Part shown: positions 12,832 to 24,147 of the stretch, piece after piece
Layout: each line of letters opens with the position of its first letter
How positions within the stretch are numbered: position 1 is the first letter of the stretch
Assembly: GCA_020747065.1 (NCBI GenBank)
Contig: JAGMVK010000008.1
Span: forward strand, 868,001-932,000
DNA: 64,000 bases
Reading direction: 5' to 3'
Source of the DNA: Cadophora sp. MPI-SDFR-AT-0126
Lineage: Eukaryota > Ascomycota > Leotiomycetes > Helotiales > Ploettnerulaceae
The notes under the pieces: generated by a model
Database searches by the model: none
What the model saw: the letters and a program-made list of their open reading frames with translations, nothing else
Told to the model about the DNA's origin: nothing
Position numbers and translations under genes: made by a program

Positions 12832-13813
12832 TCAATTGGCAGAATTGGTAAAAGAGTGTTGGTGGATGTAGTCCCCAGGTGAAGTGTTGTGTCGAAAAGG
12901 ACTAGGAGTACCTCTAAAGTCCGGTGGCATTAGCTGAACAGAATTGCCTTGGAAATGAATGCTCATGAAGTCTTGTTGTGAGCTGCTGAGGTGTGGAGAA
13001 CTAGATTCTGTTGTGCCGTCCGGGAAAAAGTTCTTTAGTATAGGCTGCTGTGAACTTGCTCCCCATCTACTCCCACCAGACCAAAAGTCTTCCTGTCCAT
13101 TTATGAAAGGTGTATCTTGTTGTCGATTAGCCATCACCGGAGAGTTGTTTGACCGACTTGGGACCGCCCAGAAGTCTATAGGCCAATTAGGATCCATTGT
13201 TTCTTTATCAACGTTGTTCTCTGGCACCCAGGTTCGTTGAGTATTGATACCAGAAGTCGTATTGAATGCTTGATTGGTGACCCAATCGACACCTGTCTTA
13301 TAAGCAACATCCTGACAAGTCGACGGGGAGGCATTTCGAAGACCTTTGGCGAACTTTCTCGGCGCGACGATGTTGTTGCTTATTTGATTTGTGTTGACCT
13401 CCACAAATGTCGCAGATAAGCTTTCTGGCTGAATTGGAAGCTGTTGTGGTGCTGAAGAGTAGGGACATGGAAACTTTTTATGAGCTCTTTCGAGCGAGGA
13501 GCGACTGAAAATACAGTCCGTCTACCGTTGAAGTCAACCGGTGAGGAAACTCACGAAATGTTTCATGTAACGTAGCATCAATGTACCACAGCTTTTGCGC
13601 CTGCGTGAAGCCGGGAAAGAAGCCTTCTTGGACCATCAAGTTTGATAGTTCCCCGCGGAGAAGGTCAAACTTCCACAACACTTCTTTCCTGTCGTCGGCA
13701 GTTTTGTACAGTACATGGTTGAGTACAGTTCGTATTGTATGCGTGCAAGGCTTGTACGATGCAGGAGTTACTGCAGATTCAGTGACTGTCATGCCGCGAC
13801 TCCAGGTAGCCAT
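12832..13813 (-). CDS. Uncharacterised protein, member B of the tandem paralogue pair (ends at a suspect TGA)
   Basis: Exon 1 is 13813..13555; a 103-nt intron (GTGAGT...CTTCAG, phase 1) leads to exon 2, 13451..12832. The product to the TGA is 292 aa; with the open extension it would be about 404. The N-terminal 86 residues match member A (KFDLLRGELSNLMVQEG and KLWYIDATLHETF against KMWHVEFYTWSKY), and both introns fall at the same residue in the same phase, so the genes are duplicates. The remainder is Asn/Ser/Pro-rich and probably disordered, but different from the Gly-rich tail of A. No known domain; function unknown. Whether the gene is functional depends on the TGA. Confidence 0.75.
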
Positions 13814-14638
13814 GATGAGTGTTCTCGGAAGTTGATGCGATGGGGACGAAGAATGAGATTGCCAAAGGGGTTAAAATTGGGAATAAAGCTGCCAGCACGG
13901 CAATTGCAACCATGAAAAAGCGATTTCCTATCAGAACCATCAATCATCAAGCTCCGGACCCATGGCAGTCCATCGTGAGCCGTGGCTTCCTTAAGCGACG
14001 CACATGGCAAGGGGGAGGTTTCAACACACGCTTCTATTTGGTACTGAGAACTCTACTGTATCGAGCCAGGTCAAAAGTTATGCGCCTTGACTCGTTGATG
14101 TTGAGCCATTGTCTTCAGATCATTGCATTGAAGTGAGGATTATCTATCCACATGATATCCTGCTTCCGCTCCATTCGAACTCAAACAAGGAAATGCCGAT
14201 ACATTTTAGTTTGTCTACAAAAAGCTAGATCAAATAGCGTGCATCGATCTGTGTTGCCTTCTAATTCCACCAAGCTCAGTCTAAGTATCGTTGTGATGGC
14301 GTGCCGGGAAGTAAGCTTGATCCGAGGTCGTCAAATGCTGAAGTAAGTTATTCTAATCATACGACTGAAAAATATCGGATCTGTTGGATGGGAAGTCAAA
14401 GAAACGGATCATGTCAATATCCAAGACCATTTGGGATGAAAGACAATGCTGAATTTCTTCTATAAACGTCCCTACTTGGACCTGAGAGCCCTACATAATG
14501 AGAAAATGCTTCACTTCTTTTGTAATCCATCTCCAATGCAGAAACTTCTTCAACTCTACTCTCGTCATCTTCAGACCCCTTTCATTCTCTCTGCTCCATT
14601 TCCAATCATCAATCTCAAATTTGGGCTTGATCAATCGC
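13814..14638. other. Intergenic region
   Basis: No gene supported. A 105-codon plus-strand frame at 13819..14136 lacks any recognisable feature. Confidence 0.45.
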
Positions 14639-15923
14639 TTAAGCGCCGTTACCGTTGTAGGCAATCAAGTTGGGGGATCCGCTGCCTGGGCTGATGACCT
14701 TTCCAGTCGTACCAAGAGCCTTGATGCGGGATTGAACAGCTGCTGGGGTAGAAAGACCCTCAAGAGCGATCAAGTAAGCAGCGAGACCAGCAACGTGGGG
14801 GCAAGCCATGGAAGTTCCGCTGATGGTGTTGGTGGCAGAGTTTGATCCAATCCATGAAGAGAGAACGTTGACACCTGGAGCGAAGATATCGACAACAGAT
14901 CCGTAGTTAGAGAAAGAAGCACGGTTGTCGTTGATGTCAATGGCTCCGACGGTGATTGCGAGAGGCTCGGAAGCAGGGGAGACGTTTGCGGCGTTTTGGT
15001 TTTCGTTACCGGCTGCGACGACAACAGTGACACCTCGGGCGATAGTGTTGCGGACAGCAGTGTTCAAGGATGAAGACAGACCTCCTCCAAGAGACATGGA
15101 GAGAACAGAATTGGCTGGTGCGTTGGTACCGACCCATTGGATACCCGAGATAACACCAGAAGTGGTTCCGCCTCCAGAAGCGTCCAAGACCTTGACAGCT
15201 ACGAGACGGGCGGCTTTAGCAACACCATAAGTTGAGCCTGCAATAGTTCCGGCGCAGTGAGTGCCGTGTCCGTTGCCATCAGTGTTCTATAATCGTCAGC
15301 AAAATCCATTTTGAAGCGAGTCCGTGGCTTACCGAGCTGTCAACAAAGTTTGCTCCCCAGGTAGCACGTCCACCGAATTGAGAGTGCGAAATCAGGATAC
15401 CAGTGTCAACAACGAAAACAGTAGTGCCAGAGCCAGCGGTGCTATCGTAAATGTAGGTGGTAGAGTCCTGGTTACGGTGGGAAATGCGGCCGAGACCCCA
15501 TGTAGCACCAGTTTGGGAAGTGAGAGCAGAGGCGTAAACCTTCTGGTCCTTCTCAATGTAGGCGACCTGAGAGTGTCAGTTGAGCCTCAAGTATCAGGAT
15601 TTGAAACTTACATCCGGAGATGCAGCAATAGCACCAAGAGTAGCAGCATCGGTGGTGATCTGGTAACCCTTGAAGGTACCAATGTCATAAGTTGCACCGA
15701 TTCCGCCAACTTCGCGCTTGGCGATTAAGGAGTTGACTTCTTCAATGTGGCTTGCAAGGGCAGCAGCAGTGACATCCTTCTGGTAAACAACGATGTACGA
15801 GTCCTTGACGACATCCCGAGCATCGACATTGCGGATCTTGTGGTTGGCTGGGGCAGGAGCAGCAAAGACGGCTGGTACCACAAGAGCAGCCAAAGCCGCG
15901 AGGCGACCAAGATATGAGACCAT
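14639..15923 (-). CDS. Secreted subtilisin-like serine protease (S8, proteinase K type)
   Basis: Three exons (15923..15612, 15566..15333, 15286..14639) with 45- and 46-nt introns, both phase 0, encode 397 aa. A signal peptide (residues 1-21, ending AVFAAPAP) is followed by an inhibitor_I9 propeptide (about 35-115, [11 protein letters not shown]). The peptidase domain has the complete triad: Asp158 in VVDTGI, His189 in GNGHGTH and Ser341 in [12 protein letters not shown], with the oxyanion Asn in AAGNENQNA. Length and layout match fungal extracellular alkaline proteases used for nutrition or, in pathogens, tissue degradation. It stands alone, with 2.5 kb of gene-poor DNA upstream. Confidence 0.95.
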
Positions 15924-18389
15924 GATGGGCTAAAGAAGTACCGTTGAGACAGAGATGAGAGGGGTCTGATCGAATGAAGCTGGAGAGATTGAGCTGAGGG
16001 ATGAGGAACTGAAACTTCACGGACAATCATCTTGTATTTATACTTGTTGAAGCTATCGATTTTGGCAGGTAAGCAGTGTAGTATCACCTCTTTCAAAGTT
16101 CAGAGAGCCGACAGAAAGCCAAGAGACATGCAATCTGTGGCACTTGCCAATCCGAACCCTGGATTCCGTAGAAGCCCTTGAACACCTTCTCGAATAGTCA
16201 TTCCCATCGATGATCTGAAAAGGAGCGATTGTTGAAGAGGAAGCTCTAGAACGCCACACGCGCTGGCAGCGTGGGAGGTGTTCGCCGTCAACTTGGCCCT
16301 GTCGGACGACTCAGGGGCTAGAGTCGCTACTCGCTTGTGATAGGATTGTTGACGGAGATGGGGTCTCGCAAGAGGATTGCCCAAGCCACAAGGTCCGGAC
16401 GACGCACGGTAACAGGGAGCTAGATCAAGCCTGCCGATCGCAAACCCTCCTAAGTGCCGAGCCAACAGAAACATCAGATAACCTTTAAGCTTCGATGTGC
16501 CTGGTCACTGCACGCCATCGCTAGTGGGGCATTTTGTGAGCGAAAGAGGCAAGTGACAAGACTTTAATACAGATGAAGATTCCTGGTTGGCGAGATGTTT
16601 GGATAGACAAGGCTTTGAACCAAGCAATCAACCTTGACGGCATTGCAACTGCTACCCCTCGCACATCGATAAGGATGCAGCAGATGAAGTGAAGTCCTGG
16701 GGTAGAATCTCGCCATCAACTCGACTCCAACATCAACCTTCCCGAACAAGGCTGTCTCCGAAGCCAGCTCACAAAATGTTCTGAGGTTCTGGTCGAGGTA
16801 CATGCTTGGCAGGTGTACGCGAGGGGTTCAAATTTCGGAATGGCACTGTAGAATGCCGTGCTCCGATGTGGAAATGTGGATTGTGGATAACAATTCCTAA
16901 CAATCCGCCGTTCGATGATGTTGTTGTTGTCTTCGGCTTCTGAATTCTGATTGCACTCCCGCTCCACCCCCCGCTTTCCGTGTCATGGAGCTATGACAGT
17001 CGCTTGCACAATCGTGGGTGCTTATCATAACGGTATGCTTGGCATCTTGAGATACAGCCATTCATGGTGGGGAGTTCGGATGAAGGCGTTTTGCCAAGAA
17101 GAAACACCAGTCGCATGATTCGACAGCCGAAAAAGCTAAGACTAAATGGAAATGTCGTCAAGAAGGGTACGCGGCACAAGGGAGATTTGAGGGGTCGACG
17201 ATGACATGAAGGAACAAGTGCATATTAGTCAGGACAAATCTTAGAGAGTCGCGCATACTGTCAGGAGTGAAATGTAAATATTTCTGGATAATAGCATATT
17301 TGGCGCGTAATTTGAAGCGCGGAATATAATGCGGAATAATTATATTGTACTCCGTGTGAGTTCGCCTCATAATAACGATCTCTCTCACTTATTTCACAAC
17401 TCCCATCTTAAAACTGGGCCCATCGAGAGCTCTTTTGCATGTGTTCCCCCCGCTTGAGACAACAGAAATTCGGATGCGATGGCATGCCGTGATATGGCAC
17501 AGCCATGCATGTAGCCGCACAAAGTCCCGCTGAAGAAGTGCAGGGATCTATCACACCAGCACACCATCGCAATGACATCCGCATTATCTGACTTTCCTCC
17601 TTCCATAATAGGGTTCGCTTAAGCCACTCGTGCCAGCACTTGCAAGAGTCTTAGAGCTCATTGACTGAATGACTGATGTATCTGCAGATCGCATATGACT
17701 ATCTTGACTGCTTCTTTCTGCAAGTGTATCCATGCCAGTTAGTAGACGCCATTCCCAAGGCACTGCCATTGGACGTACGGTACATGCCGTAGCCGTCTAG
17801 AGATCCATTTACTCATGAGCACATTTACTCGACCAAAAACTGGCATCTTTACTATCAAAGCATGACCTGACTCGACCCTCTGTAAGGGTAGCATCACATT
17901 CTGTCAGGAGCTTCATTTGAGCTTGACCCATGCAGAATGAAGCTAGACAAACAATTTTAGGAACATGTCATATGATCATGATGTTCTCCACATCCGTTGC
18001 ACGTAGCCTGCCCTGGATGTCAACATTCTCAGGGACGGTGTCTTGGATGCATGTTGCGGAATAGAGGCAGGTCTGGTCCCTCAAGGCATCCTTCAACAGG
18101 GAACCAGGGCACGTATCGGCTTCCCCTTTTCCGACAACAATCCCTCTTTTTGCGGAGCCCTGCTATGCACAGAGCTTGTAGTTCATGTGCCATGTTTCCA
18201 TTGCATATGTTCCTACAATACCAAGATATCACGTCAAGCTATTCACTTTGACTTTCCTCTTCCGTTCTCTCAAACTTCACACAGTCGGCTAGCAATGACA
18301 AACTTCCTTCAGCGTCTGCTTATGCCGCTCGCGCAGCACAGTAGGCTCTACTTGCTATTCTACAGGAAGGTGGCAAACCATTACCTTCC
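15924..18389. other. Gene-poor 2.5-kb region
   Basis: No gene I can support. Several short open frames occur (the longest is the 124-codon minus frame at 16100..16474), without domains, signal peptides or credible splice joins. The first few hundred bases are the subtilisin promoter. Confidence 0.45.
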
Positions 18390-19496
18390 TCAAAGAGAGC
18401 TACGTACCGGAGCCAAGCTGACTTTACCTTTGGTCAAGAGCCATGCCCAAAGTGCAAGAACGGCGCAAACGTTGAAGAAAGAGAAGACAAGAGACCCGCC
18501 GAAGATAATTGAGTGGTATTTCCATGCGTTGGAAGGTGTCATGCCGATTCTGGTGACTGCTATCGCCCACGGAAGCATCCAGAGAAGGTTGGAGCCAAGT
18601 GCTTGGATCAGATACCAGTTTGTTGTTGCGGCTAGCAGGATCGAGACAAAATACACCAGTCCTATCAGAGCTGAAGTCAAATCACATGCCATCCGTATCA
18701 GCGCCTGGCCATTGACGGTAGGTTCTCTGTTTCCGACATGAAACCTCGAGATAATGAGCAAGTCTAGAATGATGTTAACCACGAACTTGACCGAGCTAAT
18801 CACCAGCGGAACATCAGGATGATCCAACGCCCTCGTAGCCGATGCGACCGCCACTTCAAGAGCAGACGACAACGCCTGCACGGATGAGATCCTGACATAT
18901 TCCAGACTCGTCTCTCTGACTTCCCGTGGGACAAACGCCGCAGCCAGCTCTTTCGAACTACCAATGAAGACAAACGTCAGGATAAGTCCTAGGATGGCTT
19001 GCGCTGCGATAAGGGTGCACGAGAGACTGAGACGCGAGCGGATGGTTCGTGTAGTCCTGTCTCCGATGACGGTATGTGCTGTCCGGGGCAGACCTTCGTT
19101 GAGGACTTCGACTACAACGCCGATGTAGGTATAGACATCCGTGGTGACCACTTTGCTAGAGTCGATGTTTGCGACCCAGAGTTTACTGAGCGTTCCCTAG
19201 AGGGCTGGGAGCATGTAGGCTCCGAAGTTGAATAGCAGGGATCCATAGTATCTAGATATTCCATCAGCAGGACTGAATCACCTCATCACGAACGCGACTC
19301 ACATCTGTCTACTGGCGAGCCTCATCAGCTTGTCTCTTGTGCCATGCTCATCTCCAACTTCCACGTGCTCATTGCCGGTCTCAGCCTCAGCCTCAGCAGT
19401 CTGGATATCCTTTGTAGTCAACATCTTATAAATGCGTCCTTCTCTGAACCTGAAATTGAATCGATTCGCAAACAGCGAGAAGGACGAGATCCTCAT
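18390..19496 (-). pseudogene. MATE-like multidrug/toxin extrusion transporter, probably degraded
   Basis: Exon 1 (19496 or 19424 to 19303) joins exon 2 (19251..18390) across a 51-nt intron (GTGAGT...ATCTAG, phase 2), giving ASRQIYYGSLLFNFGAYMLPAL. The frame then meets a TAG at 19199..19197 and continues in the same frame with [15 protein letters not shown] and [18 protein letters not shown], a segment I associate with fungal MATE-type membrane proteins. Further on, GLVYF runs directly into [19 protein letters not shown]. In the relatives I remember these two stretches are separated by well over 100 residues, so an internal deletion is likely. The readable protein has too few membrane helices for the usual 12. 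No alternative splice removes the TAG in frame. The family assignment is from memory. Confidence 0.6.
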
Positions 19497-21048
19497 CTTT
19501 TTGCCTCTCGCCTCATCTCATCCCACTATTATCTCCTCTTTTCTTCTTCTGCATATGCCAGTGGCAACACCGTAAAATGAGGAGTTGCACACGCCGACCA
19601 ATCGTTCGCGATGCCAAGTTTAGATTGTCATTGGGATGGTTCTAGATTCTGTGATCTTGGGGATGGCCCGGATGGGATTGCTGAGTTTGGTGATGTTGCT
19701 GTGTTTGTGGGTGGCCATTGGTTGTTGTGATTGTTTGTGGTGTGAGGGAGGTGTGGTGCGACCCCGCGGATAGCGTGGGGCCCTTTGTGTAACCTCATGA
19801 TGGCCATTGTGCTACTGGGACGTTGGAATTTAAAATGCTGTGCTACTCAAAGGGTAAAGTATCTGATCGCGTAGAGCTGTGTATAAGGAGCTGTGGGTAG
19901 TATCTTGATCTATAGTAGAATAAGTGGGAGCAATTGTGCTAGCGTGGACTCCGTTCAGATGTTCGAAATCTAGGCATATTCTAAGTCGAACATGGGCTTG
20001 CAAAGCAAGATATGGTATTCCTGTCAAGTTTATTATGTAAGAAAGGCATCGTAGGCCCTCACTCTATAGATCTTTATCCGTTGTCTTTCTAAGGCATAGC
20101 AATTTGGAAGGTTTATTAAGATAGATGTGAACGTTTTGAAGCAAGATGAGAGCTAGCAGGTAACAAAGTTCGCGGACATCAAGAGAATGTACGATAGCAA
20201 TTCCAAAATTTCCCACCAGAAAATACTTCAATTCAGGTTAGTAATATCATACGAGCTTATTGTCAAAAGGTCTCAACCTACCCATGACATGAAATCTAGG
20301 TCTACTTTCCGGTGTAAGCTGCTCACAGCATCCTCTTCAATTTTTCCGCTCACTAACGAATCTGAAGTTTACAGTCTACTAGACAGGATTTGTCCCTCTT
20401 CACTCACTCGGTCGTTCAAGGAGAAGATGAAGAAAACATATCCTAGCTTCAAGAACGGAGACATGGACAGTCATACGTCGGCACTTTACTTTATCCAGGT
20501 AACTTCTTGAATAGCTGCTCTATGAAGTAGCTTTCTCTACCATACCATATGAACCAGTCAGAAAGCACTCCAAAACTACCGAATAGCCAAGATCCCAGAA
20601 CCAGATCAGACCACCTTCGAACCACCTCACCTGGACCTCTCAGAGCCTCAACAAACGAAAAAAGTAAGCCTAACAGTACCAGACCCCTCACCAGTATTAA
20701 GTGCCGAGACTTCACCCCCAGACTTCCGGACAAACATTCCATAAGCCACGAACACTTCCATCTCTTCCAGTTTTTGGCCCTTCATATCGGCCTTCCATAT
20801 CGTTGTCTTCCCGTTTGGGTTGTGAGTGTCAAGGATATCCCCGCTTGTTTTGATCAAAGAACGGAGCGGTTGTAAGCGAGGTCGAAACCCCTCAAAGTCA
20901 ATAAAAAAGGTAATCGGGATCGACGAGCGCTTGAACGTTTGATATTGTATATATTTGATCCACTCCTAAAAGCACCTATCTTGTCTTTGGACTACATTTA
21001 TTCCTTCTATCAGCTCAGTGCCACTTGCTATTGCAAAGTTCCGCAAAT
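19497..21048. other. Intergenic region
   Basis: No gene supported. A GT-rich stretch lies around 19.68-19.75 kb. The last 100 bases, with a TATA-like TATATATTTGATCC near 20.95 kb, probably form the core promoter of the fasciclin gene. Confidence 0.45.
20947..20960 (+). promoter_or_regulatory. Possible TATA-like element before the fasciclin gene
   Basis: A TATATATTTG stretch lies about 100 bases upstream of the start codon of the fasciclin-domain gene. Only position and AT composition support it. Confidence 0.3.
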
Positions 21049-22157
21049 ATGAAGCTCACAACTTTCTTCCTTGCATCAAACCTCAACGCTCTCTTAACCG
21101 TCCTAGCTCTCCCTCTCCCAGATGGCGCAGCTCAATCCAATACCCTCCTCTCAGTCCTATCCAGTCAACCCGACCTGTCTATATTCTCCTCTCTGATCGA
21201 AAAGTCTGGCGGCAATCGACCGAATCCCGCATTGGAAGAACGTTTCAACTCTCCGCTCGATACAAGAAATTATACTGCCTTTGCGCCAACTAATGCTGTA
21301 AGCACCACCAACTGACTGTTCTACCCAAATTGAGCATATAAGCTGAACGAATCCGACAGGCAATGCTCCAACTTACCCCCTCCGTACTCGACCTCCTGGG
21401 CCGCCCCCAATCTTACGAGCTCTTGGAGTCGCTTATCAGATTGCACATTGCCGAGGGAATGTACACAAAGGCAGATCTCACATCCACTACCGGTGAAACG
21501 CAGATCATATCCATTGAAGGGTTTCCACTCACAGTCAGCACCAGCGGCACATCTCCAGCAGGAGAAGAGACACTCAAGATCAACGACGTGGCGCTGAATC
21601 TCACTGATATCCCAGCGTCTAACGGACGGATTCACACTGTGGACGGCATGTTGAACCCATACTCAAGGTACTTTGGAATCAGCAATTCAACAGCTGCACC
21701 AGCTGGGGGAAATTCCCAGAACGAAATGACAATGGCGGATATCTTGGCGTCAGACTCACGACTATCGGTACTGTATGAACAAATCATGGCTGTTGATCCT
21801 GACTTCCTAACCCGACTATCACTTTCCAAACCAGAAAACGAGGAACAAATCTACCTCGCGCCGTCGAACGAGGCGTTTCAAGCCATTGATGTAGACTCCA
21901 TGGCCGCGCCTTCGAACGTGGGACTCTCGAGTTATTTATTGACGTTTGGATTGCTGAGCGGGAATTTGGGGGCGCTGAATATGATGGTGGAGGGGGAGGT
22001 GGAGAGCGTGAGTGGGTGGAATATTACGGTTAGGAAGAGGGGGGATGCGTGGGTGATGGGCAATGCGGTTGTTGTGGCTAGGGATGTTTGTGCGGGAAAT
22101 GGGTGTGTTTGGATTCTGGATAGGATGTTGGATCCGATCTATGGGGTGGTGGGGTGA
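21049..22157 (+). CDS. Secreted fasciclin (FAS1) domain protein
   Basis: Exon 1 (21049..21297) and exon 2 (21360..22157) are joined across a 62-nt intron (GTAAGC...GACAG, phase 0), giving 348 aa. The signal peptide is residues 1-20 (MKLTTFFLASNLNALLTVLA). Two FAS1-type units follow: the first (about 30-200) shows the hallmark YTAFAPTNA and later GRIHTVDGML; the second (about 210-345) shows QIYLAPSNEAFQAI and CVWILDRML. FAS1 domains mediate adhesion or matrix contacts. I chose the ATG that opens the signal peptide, although another in-frame ATG lies 24 bases upstream. There is no clear GPI tail, so the protein may be freely secreted. The family is well supported; the biological role is not known. 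Confidence 0.88.
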
Positions 22158-22818
22158 GGATTGATGAGTTGAGTTTGATGTTGGGTTTGGGAGGTGTCTG
22201 GACTTGAGAATCGATGGGTTTCAATTTGATGATGTGTTAGGGCTGTTTGTCTTATGCTGATGAACAATCGAGAATGTGAATGATTGTGGCAATGGCTGGA
22301 CATGGTGACATTGGAGCAGAGTAAAAATCGTCGTAAGAGGATTGCCGCACAGGTAATGCAATTTGAAAGTGAGGGCCTGAGAAGCCAGAGAGTGGCTGCA
22401 AGTGGAACGTAGCTTGAGAATATTGGCGGAAACTGAACTGTTTCCTTTATATTGGCTCAAAAAAATACTTCTGGCCATTGCTAGTCATGATCCAAAACAT
22501 GAGAGCCTCAAAATGGCTCCAAGGCGAAGCTTCTGCCGTTCGGCTACATGAGAATCGCCAACAGCTCAATGTTCTGTTTAGCCAAAGCCATTTTAGGGAC
22601 CGCGGAGCTTGTAGCATCAGCGATAACATCAGCTAGTCCCACTCTATTTTCGATTCTATTCGCAGGGGGCGACTCCAAAAGCAGTTGATATCTGATGTTA
22701 CTAAGATATCGTGGCCACATGGTCAGCCTCTGCGTTGTCAATAAACCTCGTCACGCGGATGCTCGCCGATTCGATGTACTCATGTATCACCCACATTTTG
22801 CACATCTGGCAACAGACT
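22158..22818. other. Convergent 3' region
   Basis: Lies between the 3' ends of the fasciclin gene (+) and the glycosyltransferase gene (-). No gene seen. Confidence 0.5.
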
Positions 22819-24147
22819 TCACGGCCACATCGAAGTTGCAAACTCCTTATGTCCACCAGTAGTTCCAATAAGTGTACTGAATGGATCCTTCGCAACGTAA
22901 TGCCCGCTCAGCCATGCTGCACCCGTGCCTTTCTTGAGGTATTCATGTCTCCTCAACGCCACACTCCAAGAGAAGCTATCATATCCCATACCGATGAACT
23001 CGGAGACCTTGGTCATGACGAGGAAATCAACCATAGCTTGCTGATCAAGAGTCAAACTTAGCAGGTGTTCTCGATCCTCGCTCTTCAGGAGGTCGAGTTT
23101 AGATGTTGCTTCGATCTCGTCGGCGTTGGCGTCAAGGATGAAGCGTGGAATCTCGGGACCATGAGCAGAAGCCACATAAATGAGGGAGAGGTTTTTGCGC
23201 ATGGCATGTCCGAGGAAGAGCTTGGACTGTGCCTCATAATTGGCAGTTCCACGGTCTTCTTCTGATAGGATGTCCATGTCCGATTCAGTACTGAGGTACA
23301 CTCCCAGGAGGACATTCTGCAACATGAGGTCGTTCAGACTGAGGTTCAGACTGAGGGGCTCACGATACATCTCAGAGAGTTTCTGTAAAACCACAGTTGC
23401 CAACCTTCGTACATCAGAGTGGATCTTGAGTATCTTGCCGAAATGCTGCTGGAATGCTTCTCCATCACTTGCTGTCGGATATTTGAGGTACGAGTCGCCC
23501 AGTCGCACAATAATAGGTCCATTTGGCTCGGTCGCCACTGGCGATAGCCATTTGTAGAACGCTGCTCTCCAATCCTCCGCAAAATGCTCCCCAACGCCCA
23601 CGGCCTTGAGAATGTTCTCTGGCTGTAGAGACAAGGGTCCTTGGGCATTCTCTCCATCTTCAATTCCAAATACGGTCTTATAGATGCGCATTTGTGGACA
23701 AGACAATCCCATCGACGCGACAAAATGCTCCGTATCAAACATATATCCGAGATCCGTCGAATTGCCAGCAAGTATATCTCCACGATCGTCCCTCACCACA
23801 ATCCTCGGTATGACCAAACTTCCACCAGCTGCCATTGCCAATCTCACGCAACCCAGTAGGGAATTGCGCACCTCTGCGAAGGGACCATTCGGTTCCTGGC
23901 AGGTAAACACCACGCTGGCATTCCACTGCGTCTCCGCGCATAGCCTCTTGATCGAAGGTGCGTGAAGCGGAGGGTAGTCAAAGACATCGCTCGCACGGTC
24001 GGTTTGGGGCGCATTCGAGTAGATGTTCCATGGTATATGGGTCGGGAATGTGTATGGACGGTCGAAAGCTACCCAGATCCAGACAATTGCGAGGAGGAAG
24101 ATGGCAATGGATGCATATCTGCGATTGACGCCTGCTGGAAGCTCCAT
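22819..24147 (-). CDS. Type II membrane glycosyltransferase, O-fucosyltransferase-like
   Basis: Intronless 442-aa protein. A short cytoplasmic basic N-terminus is followed by one transmembrane segment (about residues 11-29, YASIAIFLLAIVWIWVAF) and a long lumenal domain, as in Golgi glycosyltransferases. The motif RNSLLGCVRLAMAAGGSLVIPRI resembles the N-terminal nucleotide-sugar region of fungal GDP-fucose protein O-fucosyltransferase-like enzymes, and the late segment VDFLVMTKVSEFIGMGYDSFS matches the region that closes their active site. Several N-glycosylation sequons are present. Donor and acceptor are unknown; the family call is by pattern, the topology is firm. Confidence 0.72.
   Translation of the reverse strand: MELPAGVNRRYASIAIFLLAIVWIWVAFDRPYTFPTHIPWNIYSNAPQTDRASDVFDYPPLHAPSIKRLCAETQWNASVVFTCQEPNGPFAEVRNSLLGCVRLAMAAGGSLVIPRIVVRDDRGDILAGNSTDLGYMFDTEHFVASMGLSCPQMRIYKTVFGIEDGENAQGPLSLQPENILKAVGVGEHFAEDWRAAFYKWLSPVATEPNGPIIVRLGDSYLKYPTASDGEAFQQHFGKILKIHSDVRRLATVVLQKLSEMYREPLSLNLSLNDLMLQNVLLGVYLSTESDMDILSEEDRGTANYEAQSKLFLGHAMRKNLSLIYVASAHGPEIPRFILDANADEIEATSKLDLLKSEDREHLLSLTLDQQAMVDFLVMTKVSEFIGMGYDSFSWSVALRRHEYLKKGTGAAWLSGHYVAKDPFSTLIGTTGGHKEFATSMWP

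Noticed and set aside
12780..12960. Intron hypothesis to remove the TGA in paralogue B
   Set aside because: The only usable donor (GTACTC) and acceptor (GAATTAG) differ in phase, and no other GT lies close upstream of the stop.
16100..16474. 124-codon minus-strand frame
   Set aside because: No domain, no homologous pattern and no convincing promoter or splice context.
19190..19260. Intron using acceptor CCCTCTAG to bypass the TAG in the MATE-like gene
   Set aside because: It would remove a conserved stretch and shift the frame (phase 2 to phase 0), so the stop stays.
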